From Chiridota heheva (Eukaryota > Echinodermata > Holothuroidea > Apodida > Chiridotidae), in contig JAIGNY010004604.1 in assembly GCA_020152595.1 (NCBI GenBank), forward strand, positions 1 to 64,000: 64,000 bases of DNA. The letters are read 5' to 3'. Within the stretch, counting starts at the first letter, position 1. The number at the start of each line of letters is the position of its first letter. Under the pieces are notes generated by a model. That model was not told the origin of the DNA. It saw only the letters and a list, made by a program, of their open reading frames with translations, and did no database searches. Of this stretch, positions 37,901 through 48,370 are shown piece by piece. The position numbers and the translations under genes are program-made.

Positions 37901-40900
37901 TTCTTGTATTTCTCTCATTCTCCCCCTGTTTTCTTTCCTTCCTGCCTCTTATATGATCTAACCTGTCAGGCACAATTTGACCCTTGTTGTTGTGGTGCCG
38001 TTAAGCCCTCATCAAACAAACAAACTTACAGCAACATTTACTGAGAATGCTGTATAAATGATAAAAGACTCTTACACTTACCAAAAAACAGTGGAAATTG
38101 TAATCCATATATCCACTACAAATATAAAGCAATAACAGGCTTCATAAAATTATAAAAAAGAAACATGAAAGTTCAATAAACTTTTGCGTAAACAAGTGGC
38201 ATGGCAAAAGCAGGTCAAGTTTAGTAATAGTACAGTATATACAGCGTACGTATGGTATGCCCTGTACGATACTGTATGTGTACATGGAATGGGGTATTGG
38301 ACCCATTGCGTGTGGTGCATGAACACAGCAGAACAGACCTCGGCAAGAAACAGTGACTGAAAATAAATATGCATGAGATATTTTACGCGAAATATGATTG
38401 GTTGAAAGGAGTAAGCCACACTAGCAAAACAGCATGCATTGCACAGATGTTCAACCAGCTTCGGTGGCCTGGATCACATAAATCTGTACATTATATGTTT
38501 TGTGTGTGCGATATATGTTTACGCCTTATGTATGGGTGCGTGTATGATGTTGTCAACATGTTTTGTAACATAACAAAATATTTTGGCTTCCAAATAAATG
38601 GAATATAAGTCTGATTTAAGTTATTTTCTGGGCATTACCATCAGTTATATTGTAGTAAGTATAATCTGTGTAATGAATTAAGTTTTTAAAGAGAAATTCC
38701 CTTTATTAGTTTAGATTAATTTATGGTTGCCCGGCGGGCATATCAGCTTGCCTGGACATAAATATTAGTTGCCCCAGGCGCCAGGACAGGCGATTTGTTG
38801 AATGCGGGATGAGATTTGGTTAGATTTTCTATTATAGACTTTTTTAATGTTGAGGCATCTATTGGCAAAATTATGATCTATGAATGGGTGAATGTGTATC
38901 ATTATAGTATATCTCTGGGGGTGTAGACCAGCTATACCTTTTAGTCTTCTCATTAGGGCCATTAACTGGCCCTTATTCTACCCCTTCCTCATTACCTTTC
39001 TCTACATGTCTCTCCTGGGGTTTTTTTTTTTTTTTTAAACTTTAGCATCATCATTTACTATAGCCTCATAGCAGTGCCACAAGACTAGCACTTTTCTTTG
39101 CACTCAGACCAAGCTCCAAACACTGAGCCATTCGTATATAACCTCTTTTGCCACAAACTGTATGACTTTAAGTGTTTAAGCCATTAAACACAAATAAGTA
39201 AACTGGGGGTGTAGCAAATTCCGATCAAAATTTTGAATCTTTACCATTTTCCCAGTCAAATTGCATGAACTCTGGGCATCCGTAGCTCTGGGCATCCGTA
39301 GCTCTGGGCATCCGTAGCTCTGGGCATCCGTAGCTCTGGGCATCCGTAGCTCTGGGCATCCGTAGCTCTGGGCATCCGTAGCTCTGGGCATCCGTAGCTC
39401 TGGGCATCCGTAGCTCTGGGCATCCGTAGCTCTGGGCATCCGTAGCTCTGGGCATCCGTAGCTCTGGGCATCCGTAGCTCTGGGCATCCGTAGCTCTGGG
39501 CATCCGTAGCTCTGGGCATCCGTAGCTCTGGGCATCCGTAGCTCTGGGCATCCGTAGCTCTGGGCATCCGTAGCTCTGGGCATCCGTAGCTCTGGGCATC
39601 CGTAGCTCTGGGCATCCGTAGCTCTGGGCATCCGTAGCTCTGGGCATCCGTAGCTCTGGGCATCCGTAGCTCTGGGCATCCGTAGCTCTGGGCATCCGTA
39701 GCTCTGGGCATCCGTAGCTCTGGGCATCGTAGCTCTGGGCATCCGTAGCTCTGGGCATCCGTAGCTCTGGGCATCCGTAGCTCTGGGCATCCGTAGCTCT
39801 GGGCATCCGTAGCTCTGGGCATCCGTAGCTCTGGGCATCCGTAGCTCTGGGCATCCGTAGCTCTGGGCATCCGTAGACTTTAAATGTTCTTTGGCAGTTT
39901 TCACCTGAGGTGTTGATGCACCACACGTCTTCATGAAGCCAAACATTCACCTGCCAGAATCCACTCTTACTTGAATATGATGTGCCTTTGATTGTTCATA
40001 GATGTTTCATTTTACTTTATAATTGATGAGTGACAGGAGAGTTATAAGCAAACAAATTCTAATAAAAATTATTTGTTAAATCTACTGATCTATTTGTGAT
40101 GAAGTCTTTATTAGAACCCTGTTCCGGCAGAATTTTTTAAACTACCGTTGCATACTTAGCAACTAAGATCGGAACTTAGCATTTCAGGGAAAGCTTCTAC
40201 ATTCAGGGACAAAAGTCTTTGCACTTTTTCCCTTTTTCCTCTTCAGTATTATGATTTGAAAAAAAAACATTTTTGGTAATGTATGTGCAACATTGGACAA
40301 GGGTATAAGGGGAGGGTAAAATGTGCTAAGTACTTTTGTACAGGATTGTAGGTGGGGAGGAAAGGAACTGCCCAGCATTCCTCATCTTTACCATGGCTAA
40401 GAGAGTGTGAGGCCATCCTTGAGGCCCAGTGATGAATATGATACTACCTTGACCTACTAACTTCCAGTTTGTCCATGTACTAAGTTTGTAGATTTTTTCC
40501 AAAATTCTAGTCTGATTAAAGTCTTTTTTCTTCTGCAGCTCAGAGAGTAGAAATGCAAAGAAGACATCAGGAGGTCATTCAGGCTTGCCACGTCCGACCA
40601 CACAACCTGCCACTGGTCAAGAAAAAGAACGAAGAAGAACATCAGGTTATTAAACTATTCTTTTCAATATTGTACAACATTTTGGCACTGACCTTAAGGG
40701 GTTATTTGACCTTAGTGGGTTATTTGACCTTAATGGGTTATTTAACCTCAAGGGGTTATTTGACCTTTGATTATGCTAGAAGAGAAGAATGCCACATATG
40801 CAAATATAAAGTTATTTAGTATTTGACTCATAGTATGAACTTTCATCATTTAAGAGAAGTTCTGATAATGCGTATTTTCAATCTTTCTCTTCTGTAGGCC

Positions 40901-41113
40901 CTTGAGAAAAAACTGCAAGCAGAAGTACCTCGTATGGATGAGAGGATTGTGATGGAACTTGACACCTGTGTCAGTGACCAGCAAGTAACTCTAGAGAAGG
41001 CAGGTGTGCCGGGATTTTACAAAACCAATAACCCAATAGATGTCCGTTTACAAATGTATTTGTTGGAATTTATAGGAAGACTGAATGCCATGAATCTTAC
41101 TTCTGGCACCTGA
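34882..41113 (+). CDS. DGCR6: DGCR6 / gonadal (gdl) family protein, complete, four coding exons
   Basis: DGCR6 is a conserved small animal protein, named for the human DiGeorge critical region and homologous to Drosophila gonadal; its biochemical role is poorly defined. Joining 34882-34994, 35730-35890, 40539-40645 and 40898-41113 gives 198 residues ending in TGA; human DGCR6 has about 220. Family signatures are [36 protein letters not shown] followed by [13 protein letters not shown], the RPHNLP motif in exon 3, and [19 protein letters not shown] in exon 4. All junctions are GT-AG with matching phase; the exon 1 donor (ca|gtcagt) is slightly weak but is the only one that avoids a stop. An acceptor just before the start (ttttcag, exon from 34842) implies an upstream non-coding exon. 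Intron 2 (4.6 kb) carries a LINE-bearing repeat and a 16-bp array. A hairpin array follows the stop. Confidence 0.95.
35730..35890 (+). CDS. DGCR6: DGCR6 coding exon 2 (residues 38-92)
   Basis: Acceptor ttttctttcag, donor aaag|gtagta. It encodes [20 protein letters not shown], then [20 protein letters not shown]. This is the most conserved block of the family; human reads [20 protein letters not shown] and [20 protein letters not shown] at the same place. Confidence 0.95.
36056..38805 (+). mobile_element. Dispersed repeat family 2 copy A, carrying a LINE; inside DGCR6 intron 2
   Basis: The outer ends carry CAAATCGCC-type inverted termini and nearby GCCCGCCGGGCA palindromes. The inner non-LINE sequence (38026-38800) matches the reverse complement of 60660-61457, for example GGGGTATTGGACCCATTGCG and ATATTTTACGCGAAATATGA. 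No coding content of its own was seen. Terminal inverted motifs suggest a non-autonomous DNA transposon, but the class is unknown. Confidence 0.65.
36203..38025 (+). mobile_element. 5'-truncated RNase H LINE (subfamily 1)
   Basis: It is flanked by TTATAGCAA (36194-36202) and TTACAGCAA (38026-38034), a 9-bp duplication with one change. Coding relics read [17 protein letters not shown]... near the start, [20 protein letters not shown] and [17 protein letters not shown] for RNase H, and a tail GGTGCCGTTAAGCCCTCATC ending in (AAAC)n. Several frameshifts and stops are present; the RNase H box has Asn in place of the first catalytic Asp (YANGSK). Confidence 0.9.
38806..39269. other. DGCR6 intron 2 sequence
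   Basis: No feature recognised apart from a T-run at 39021-39035. Confidence 0.5.
39270..39876. repeat. 16-bp minisatellite, about 37 nearly identical copies, in DGCR6 intron 2
   Basis: The unit CTCTGGGCATCCGTAG is repeated head to tail with essentially no divergence; one unit near 39728 lacks a single C. Because 16 is not a multiple of three, the minus strand is open in three frames with a 16-residue period ([16 protein letters not shown]). This is a satellite artefact. Confidence 0.96.
40539..40645 (+). CDS. DGCR6: DGCR6 coding exon 3 (residues 92-127)
   Basis: Acceptor tttcttctgcag, donor cag|gttatt. It encodes [20 protein letters not shown] followed by [16 protein letters not shown]. 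The RPHNLP motif is shared with human DGCR6, although one extra residue lies between Cys and Arg ([10 protein letters not shown] against ACRPHNLP). Confidence 0.93.
40688..40770. repeat. 19-bp repeat, four copies, in DGCR6 intron 3
   Basis: The unit GGGTTATTTGACCTTAATG is repeated four times with small changes between exons 3 and 4. Confidence 0.82.
40898..41113 (+). CDS. DGCR6: DGCR6 coding exon 4 (residues 128-198 and stop)
   Basis: Acceptor tctcttctgtag. It encodes [20 protein letters not shown], then [20 protein letters not shown] and a short tail ending in NLTSGT and TGA. The charged heptad-like stretch suggests a coiled coil. The tail after LLEFIGRL is about 20 residues shorter than in human DGCR6. 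Confidence 0.94.
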   Translation, partial: ALEKKLQAEVPRMDERIVMELDTCVSDQQVTLEKAGVPGFYKTNNPIDVRLQMYLLEFIGRLNAMNLTSGT

Positions 41114-41164
41114 TGGCAGTCAAAAGTTTCTGTAAACTTTGATGAAGAATTAAAAACACTAAGC

Positions 41165-41573
41165 ATCAATGGATTAAATGCTCTGTGAGACTGAGAGTCG
41201 GGGATTGTGCTCTCTTAGTCCTTTGGGGGAGAATCAATGGATTAAATGCTCTGTGAGACAGAGAGTCGGGGATAGTGCTCTCTTAGTCCTTTGGGGGAGA
41301 ATCAATGGATTAAATGCTCTGTGAGACTGAGAGTCGGGAATAGTGCTCTCTTAGTCCTTTGGGGGAGAATCAATGGATTAAATGCTCTGTGAGACTGAGA
41401 GTCGGGGATAGTCTTCTCTTAGTCCTCGAGGGGAGAATCAATGGATTAAATGCTCTGTGAGACTAAGAGTCGGGGATAGTGTTCTTTTAGTCCTTGAGGG
41501 GAGAATCAATGGATTAAATGCTCTGTGAGACTAAGAGTCGGGGTTAGTGTGCTCTTAGTCCTTGAGGGGAGAG
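41165..41573 (+). repeat. 68-bp tandem array, six copies, each with a potential hairpin, just after the DGCR6 stop
   Basis: ATCAATGGATTAAATGCTCT recurs at exactly 68-bp steps (41165, 41233, 41301, 41369, 41437, 41505). Each unit holds a 9-bp stem around a 14-base loop: GACTGAGAG or GACTAAGAG against CTCTTAGTC. The array starts 52 bp past the stop codon and is probably within the 3' UTR, though no polyadenylation site could be fixed. Confidence 0.93.
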
Positions 41574-42040
41574 ATAGAAACACTTAATGTGCTCTCTGAA
41601 AGCATGAATAGAAACTACTAGCTCTATGTGCTCTATCAAACAAGACTACTCCAGTCGACTTGGGTGTGAAATGAGAACAAGCTGTCTAGGGGCCTGTGAT
41701 AGAGTGGTTTCCCATCCAGCGGGAGTCAAGTACTCTAATTTTGCTTTCTAATAACATTTTTGGTCGGAATGGAAACAGTTGTCAGTTAGTGCTGTATTAA
41801 GCACTAAGGCTGGAATAGAAACTTGTGGTAGTCATATCCATCTAAAATCAGTTTGAGCACAAATAGAAACAGCTATTAGTCAAATTCTCTCTAGAACCTT
41901 AAGGCGAGAATAGAAATACTTCTCAAATGCCTGTTAGTTCAAACTATGAGGGCAGCACTCAATAGTCAAGTTCTCCTAAACATTAAGGAATAGAAACTCT
42001 TGGCAAGCATGTGTTCTGACAATTGTCAGTTAATGTTGTG
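41574..42040 (+). repeat. Degenerate array of GAATAGAAAC-containing units, left part
   Basis: Words like GAATAGAAACTAC, GGAATAGAAACTTGTGG, CAAATAGAAACAGC and CGAGAATAGAAATACTT recur every 40-70 bp, often with CCTTAAGG before them. It looks like an old, decayed tandem array that resumes at 43466-43640 after two transposon insertions. Confidence 0.55.
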
Positions 42041-42044
42041 TTAT

Positions 42045-42902
42045 AGTGGTCCTGCCATGCCTTCTAAAAAAAAATGAGAGTTAACCTATTATAGGTTTTT
42101 CATATCCCTAAATTCAATAATCCATCAAGAAAGCCTGGAAATAAGTCCATTTTTAGATGAAAAAGGACTTAGAAATTGATTATTTATTGCTTGCTCTGAA
42201 AAAAAGTTAAAAAGGATTTATAACGTCATAACAGTTTGCTACGTTATTTCATGGACTGCTGATCGTAAACAATGCATGACACACATACTAGCCATGTACA
42301 AATAGCGTCTGATTGCGAAAGTTTTTCAGGCTGTTCAGATCTTAATTTGTCATCTTCAAATTCAAGCTATGATAGAAATGATATGAAGTTTTATTTATCA
42401 ATGTTCAAGTCTCTGTCACTTGCCGTTAGTCATCAGGCCTACTATGTGAACTGAATAGTTCATTCATGCAATCCGTTTGCGTTTTTGTTACTTTTTAACG
42501 GCTTGGCATATGGACACAATAATTACATTTCATTTTCTTTATTGATTTTTCTTCCTTTGTTCATATTCCACACAATATATTAAATAAATCAAACAAATTT
42601 TCAACTGATTAAGTAACCCAGTCGATTACGGCTTTGTCTTTTGAGTGAGCGGTTATGAGTTTGAATCTCACTTAGTCTTATTTTTTCTTCCTCTAGTTTC
42701 TTTTATTTGAATTTGTATTACATGCGAAACAGTAAAAATGCATTGTTTACATACAGGCGTTCCCAAAATGACGTCATTGCATAATGAGCCTTATTCTGGT
42801 TCTTTTTGTCAAGGTGATGAAAAATGCATTTTTTTAAAGTTATATTTTTGCAAATCAATTAACATATTTAACGTAAGTTCCGACCCCATTGGCAGGACCA
42901 CT
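42045..42902. mobile_element. Kolobok/THAP-like non-autonomous element, copy 1
   Basis: Ends are AGTGGTCCTGCCATG and its inverse GGCAGGACCACT. They are flanked by TTAT (left, probably mutated TTAA) and TTAA (right), fitting TTAA target duplication. The interior is homologous to the ends of the longer element at 53743-55780 in opposite orientation, e.g. AAACAATGCATGACACACAT. It contains a tRNA-like segment (about 42610-42668). Confidence 0.75.
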
Positions 42903-42906
42903 TTAA

Positions 42907-43455
42907 GCATTCAATGATTAGTTCAGGGGTCAAGCAAGTCTTATCTTATATGAAAGAGGACTTCAAAGGAAACAAAATAGTGAAGAAAGCATTCAAAAAT
43001 CTTATTCTCTTAAAGAGATATCCAAGTTTAAAGTTTGGTATCACTTGTGTAGAAATGACTGAACTCAGACTAGTTGTGATGTCATAGCCTCAGATTTCTA
43101 AGTCTTTATGTATTCTATCATATTTTGCCTTGTGGCTTAAAAACCATGGGATATGTCATAAAAGTAGTAAAACTGAATCTAGTAAGGGTGTTTATGATAT
43201 ACTACCTGAAAATTGTTTGAGGACAAATAATTTAAATATTAAAAAATTTAAATAAACTCTCTTTAAAATACATTAACAATTGTTTAATAATGAGAATGTG
43301 AGGATGATGATGCCAACTTTCCATAGTAGACTTACTACACCAGTCATTTCTACACAGATACGACAAAGCTATAAACAGAATAAGATTTTTGAACTCTTTT
43401 TTCACCATTTGATTCTTTTGAAGTTCTCATTCATGTTTGACCACTGAACTAATCC
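42907..43455. mobile_element. MITE with long inverted repeats, copy 1, abutting the Kolobok-like element
   Basis: Left GATTAGTTCAGGGGTCAAGC and right GACCACTGAACTAATCC are inverse, and the inner parts continue (TGAAAGAGGACTTC / GAAGTTCTCATTCA). TTAA occurs on both borders (42903-42906, 43456-43459). It is homologous to 62577-63030. No coding content. Confidence 0.72.
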
Positions 43456-43465
43456 TTAAAATAAC

Positions 43466-43640
43466 AGTTTGAGCACAAATAGAGACAATTGTATGTACAA
43501 TGCTATGCAAAACCTTGCAATGGGAATTGAAACACTAGCCAGTTAATTGCTAGCTAAAACCTTCAGGGAAAATGGAAAAACTCAAGATGTCTAAAACCAT
43601 GAGGCAGGGTAGAAACAAGTAAATACTGATAGCATAGCAG
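43466..43640 (+). repeat. Degenerate GAATAGAAAC array, right part
   Basis: CAAATAGAGACAATTG, GGGAATTGAAACACTAG and GGGTAGAAACAAG continue the decayed unit seen at 41574-42040, interrupted by two transposons. Confidence 0.45.
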
Positions 43641-46600
43641 TCACACCAAGACTATAACATGCAGATGTGTAACTAATGATTCTGCTGTCTGCATGTAAGG
43701 GGCAGATGAGAGGAAATCACTTTCTTTGTGAAGAGTTATGAGGTTAAATTTGGACTTTAATTTCTTCAATTATTTTTAAGATGAACATCTTTGTCTTTAA
43801 AATATAGATTGATATACTGTATAAACTTGTGTAATTTCCTCTTGTACAGTTGGTAAGGAAATATTATTTCTCTGAAGAATTATAAACCCCATAGCAAAAG
43901 ACAATGTAGAAAAATATAGTAATGTATGACTGGCCCCCTCTCTCATTTGAAAAGTGTGTGCCTTCCACTTAGCTCTTCACGTTTCATTTTGATGAACTCA
44001 CTTGGCCACCTTCAAAGCTCGTTCACCTTTATGATCTTAGCTAGTGGTGGGAAGGGACTAGGGAGCAAGGATTTTTTCCATACACATAGGCATCACAACA
44101 TCAGCAAAAGGACCCTACACACACCTCATCTTTATCCCCTGCACTACACTTAATTTGAGCTATTTATGGCCCTGTTCACCACATTAATAAAGATTCCTTC
44201 CCATATCTCCCTGCATCTGGTTCCATTTTTTTGCCCTCTCTCTTCCTTCTCTTTCTCTGGTTATTCCTCCCCCTCCCTCTGCCCCCGCCATCAGTTTATG
44301 GATGTAGCAAGGTGGTACAGAAAAGTAAAATAAGGTGAAAAGATCCAGAAATATGCCGAAAGGTCAAGATTTGTAGGTGATTACCCTTTTTTGCATTTTT
44401 CAGTTAACTTAGCCTCCAAACAGGCTGCTATTTTGACAAAATGTTTGAGAACAGCATATTTTCTCAATTACGTCACACTCTTATATAACATAACTCAAAA
44501 CTGCAGTCGAGATTTATGAAAGTTTGTGATTAAATCCCACCTGATATGTCATGAGAGCAATTAATAAACCAGAGTCAACTTGTTGCGATTCATTACCTGT
44601 AAAAATCATTTCTAATCACTAAAAAAGTGAATAATACATATAAATGACTGTTGAAAACAAAATGATGTCACTCTTCTACAATAGACTCATGATTGGCACA
44701 TATGCACTTCCTGTCAGATGCATTTTTAACATGCCTCCCCACCCCCCACCTTACCCCTTACCTTACCCCCTCCCCTCCCTCCCCCCCTCCCTTCCTACCT
44801 GTCTCCCAAAACAAACAAACAGGGGGTCGGATTATCATTTTTAGGTGATACAACCATGGCCATATTTGTCTTTCTTTATAAGATAGAAATGATACAGAAC
44901 TAATTCTGCTTCTCAAAGTGGGGTGGGGAACATTGGGCCATACTTTCCTCCAACAAGTGGGGATGACAATTCTCAAAAATTCTGCATAAAATTCTTTTTC
45001 CACAGGAATAACACTTTTGATAAGGCATAACAATGTTCACTAATATTGTTAAAAAGGGGCCATTTTTTGTACCTGAATGGGCAATTTTCATCACTGTATA
45101 TTGTGTGTATATGGACACAAATTAGATAAGGGTATTTGGACATTCGGTTGGTTAAGATGGTTTGAGGTTTAACTTCCTAATGTAAATATTAAGGTTAAGA
45201 TGCCCACGGCCGTTTTATAAACCAATTGTGGAGCACTGGTTGGAGATCGACCAGGATTTCCCATGTTCCTCTGACTGCCCTTGACGAAATAGCTCAAAAT
45301 TGTTTTTGTTTTTTTAATTCATTTATTTTTATTTTTGTATAGGACCTACTTTGTCAAATTTCGTCAAAACATTTTCATCCATACTTTTGCAAATTATTCA
45401 GTTTGCTTTGATTGAATATTTGTTTGGCTTTTTAAGACCGAAGTGTCCACTTTTTTTCTTGGGAGTCAAATTCTATGCATATTTGCACTCAAAAAGTTTT
45501 TTATATTTTTTATTTTGAGGCGGGCGACGTGCGACCTCATAATTTTATCAACATCGACCAGCTGATCAGTTGATGAAAAACACCTGCCACTGCCAGCCTA
45601 ATATAATGCTGTATGCGATGAGTACGTACTATACTCTACTAACGTTACTTAGTACAGAACTAACGTTATTACAGTGGAGTACGTATGCGTGTACGTGTGT
45701 AGTCTATTCTAGTCAAGCATATCCAGCGCATTGGTAATTTGTTTCAACTTATAACAAGAACAAAAACAAAGTTCGTCAGCGAGGGTTGTCAGAAAAGAAA
45801 TTCATCGAGTAATTTGATTGGAGATTTAACTTTAATTAATCAATAGTATGAAGTCTGGTTTCAACATTCGTTAAAGATAAATGTAAGACAAACTTTTTAT
45901 TTGTAACCTAAGTTAAACTTTTGAGCGAGATGAATTTTAAGTTTCAACTTTCAAGGACAAACATTTGTTTCTCCCAGAGGGTGCATTAACTTAAAGTGTA
46001 CCAGTTTCACGTAATAGTCCTAGACCTTAACCTGGTTCTTATACACCCCTCAGTACGGGTTGACATTAAGATTGGCCAGTTATTATAAATATCCCTCAGT
46101 ACGGGTTGACATTGGGATTGCCATACAAGGGTTGTTATAAATTAGGTACATTTCCTGTTTTTTTGTATTCACACACTAGAAAATTGATGATTGAAAAATA
46201 ACTTACTTTTTGGATATTCTTAATCTAATGTTATACCAATTAGTCTAAATGATACACTTTTCCGAAGAAAAAAATCCTAAATCTTTACTATTTACACCAC
46301 CATAATGGGATAAAGTTCTCCGATTCGATGTTTTGGTCGCCATCTTTCTTAGTCATTGAACGTTTGTGATTAACTATTTAAACATTTGCAAATAAGTTTT
46401 AGGATGGTCCACTAATTTGCAGGTTGTTTGTTTGCTGACAACATTTTTCGGTTCATATAATTTTATCAAATAATTTTCGTATAAAAATTGTGTGCGAAAA
46501 CAAATACATAAAACACCAAAAAATGTTTAGGTTATATAATTGTACTTTAAAAATATTATCTTAATTATTTCCCTCAAATAATCTAAAACATATTACCCCC

Positions 46601-46885
46601 GCCAAAATGTTATTGCCCTGATAACAGTGTTTTGAACTTTGACCGTACTATGGAGAGCTCGTCAGACATTTTTTAATAGAATGAAAAGTAGCCTAGTAAA
46701 TACTTCAATAAAAGTAATTAAAATCGCCGTACAGAACAGTTTTTGACATAGATGGGCTTCAAACATCATGAACAAGCATTGTGGGTGAAAACAATAAAAG
46801 GTAAAATGGTTTCGTTTTCACAGATCTTAAATCAGATTTTTTTAGTTGGTTTTTTTCCATGGCTTAAAACAGTACAGCAGGGTAT
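43641..46885. other. Sequence downstream of DGCR6, no gene recognised
   Basis: AT-rich, with pyrimidine-rich patches (44180-44290, 44730-44800), a SINE body fragment at 45200-45270 and a 45-bp-spaced duplication of CCCTCAGTACGGGTTGACAT at 46049 and 46094. No exon or RNA gene could be supported. Confidence 0.45.
45200..45270 (-). repeat. SINE body fragment
   Basis: AACCAATTGTGGAGCACTGG followed by TTGGAGATCGACCAGGAT corresponds to the body of the SINE at 34300-34466. The tRNA-like head is missing or unrecognisable. Confidence 0.5.
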
Positions 46886-46889
46886 GTTT

Positions 46890-47265
46890 TTGTCAATTAA
46901 GTTACTCAGCCCTACACTCCCGGACAAGGCGAGTCATTGCACCAAAGTGGGTGGACAAAACATGTACATTGACGCATCTTTCAGTCACTTAGGTGACTGA
47001 CATTTTTTGTTAAATGACTTGCCCCAAATCAATCGCCTCTGTACAAAGTCAATGGGTCTGAAGTAATTGACCCACCCCAGAGTCACTCCGGTGACTGACA
47101 ATTTGGTACAATGACACACTTGTGAGTCACTATTTCATGTCAATGACTAACCTTTGACTGACATTGCCGGGGGTGATAGGGGTGAATCATAAAAGACACT
47201 TGTCAGTTATATTACTCACCCCTACAACCCCCAGCTATTTCATTCAAAGGTTAGTCATTGACATC
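46890..47265. repeat. Palindrome-rich fold-back segment
   Basis: GTCAATGACTAACCTTTGA (47139-47157) is the exact inverse of TCAAAGGTTAGTCATTGAC (47244-47262). In between, GGGGGTGATAGGGGTGA pairs with TCACCCCTACAACCCCC. Two small palindromes around AGTCACTTAGGTGACTGAC and AGTCACTCCGGTGACTGAC lie to the left, and 46893-46940 is a diverged direct copy of 47205-47262. It is probably a decayed fold-back transposon. Confidence 0.65.
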
Positions 47266-47689
47266 TTCTTTACCTCCAGGCAGATATACATAAGATTTCC
47301 AAGTATTTTGGTATGAAAAATTCCTCCAATTCCAGGTCGATGATGGCCTCAAATTCCATACAATTAACCTGACCATTACAGCAGGTGTACATGTATATGC
47401 TGAGGAGCTTCGTTCCTCTGACTGTGGTGGGGGCTTGGTCAAACTGATGCAAAATGTCAACGACAAAAAATTGAATGGAAATGGATGCCCAACCCACTGT
47501 CAGAGGAATCTTGGACTAGCCGTAATGCTAGTAGCGTCACTGTTTTCAATTTTCTTCTTCTTTCTTCATTCAATACGTACAGTAAAGTACACTGGTACGG
47601 TTGACATAAAATGTAGAATTTGCACAGAACAGATGTAAATAGTTGGTGCAAGTAAGTTGAAACACATGGTAACTAGAAGATATCTTACA

Positions 47690-48370
47690 GCGGAGGTGGA
47701 TTGTTTGTACCATCTGCTTGAAGCTGTCACTCGATGAGCAGTCCAGAAGTTGTTGCGGTAAGAAATTCCAAATTCTTATTGTGTCTGGAAAGACGACGGT
47801 TCAGGAATATTGAACAAGGAGTTTTTGCGAGTGACCCGTCAACGTGACAGATGGGATGAGAAGGAATGGTTGTATGTCAATTAGATGGTTTGCAATGCGG
47901 TACACCATCACAGCTTTGGCCTGAGCTCTTCTTTCACACAGTAGGGGCCATTGAACATCTTGGAGCATGGATTTAACACTGCTTGTTGTGCCATAGTCAT
48001 GGTATATGAATCTAGCATACCTTCGCTGAACCATTTCAAGCTTTCTAATGTTGCATACAGATGCAGGATTCTGTACAACACAAGCATATTCCATCAGGGG
48101 TCAGAATAAGGCCTTGTAACAAAGCACTTTTGTTTGTCTGGGACATGTTCTTTGGAGGAAAGCTCTTGTGGAGTTGGCCTTGTTGGTGACTTCTTGTATG
48201 TGGTGGTTTCAGTTGAGTTTGTTGTGTATGTTGGCACCAAGGTATTTAGCAGTGGCTACTTCATCAAGGATGTGCCCTTGGATGCTATACTCCTTACTGA
48301 TGATCTTCTTTTTGTTGGAAATGTGCAGTACCTGGCATTCCTTGGGATGAAATTCCATTAACCAGCCTTT
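47690..48370 (-). pseudogene. CR1/Jockey-like LINE fragment (C-terminal RT)
   Basis: Minus-strand segments are MEFHPKECQVLHISNKKK, then PLMEYACVVQNPASVCNIRK, LEMVQRRYARFIYHDYGTTS, SVKSMLQDVQWPLLCERRAQ and VVFPDTIRIWNFLPQQLLDC. This is the thumb and C-terminal end of a Jockey/CR1-group polymerase. Frame breaks and loss of the catalytic core show an inactive 5'-truncated copy. Confidence 0.85.

Noticed and set aside
39270..39876. CRISPR-like regular repeats (also 41165-41573, 28018-28566)
   Set aside because: Units are contiguous with no unique spacers, and the DNA is eukaryotic.
39176..39950. Minus-strand frames of 204-256 codons
   Set aside because: These are translations of a 16-bp satellite in three frames; the array lies within a DGCR6 intron.
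47251..47497. Minus-strand frames of 71-75 codons as exons of a gene or transposase
   Set aside because: I could not match them to any family, there are no convincing splice sites, and they lie next to a fold-back repeat and LINE fragment.
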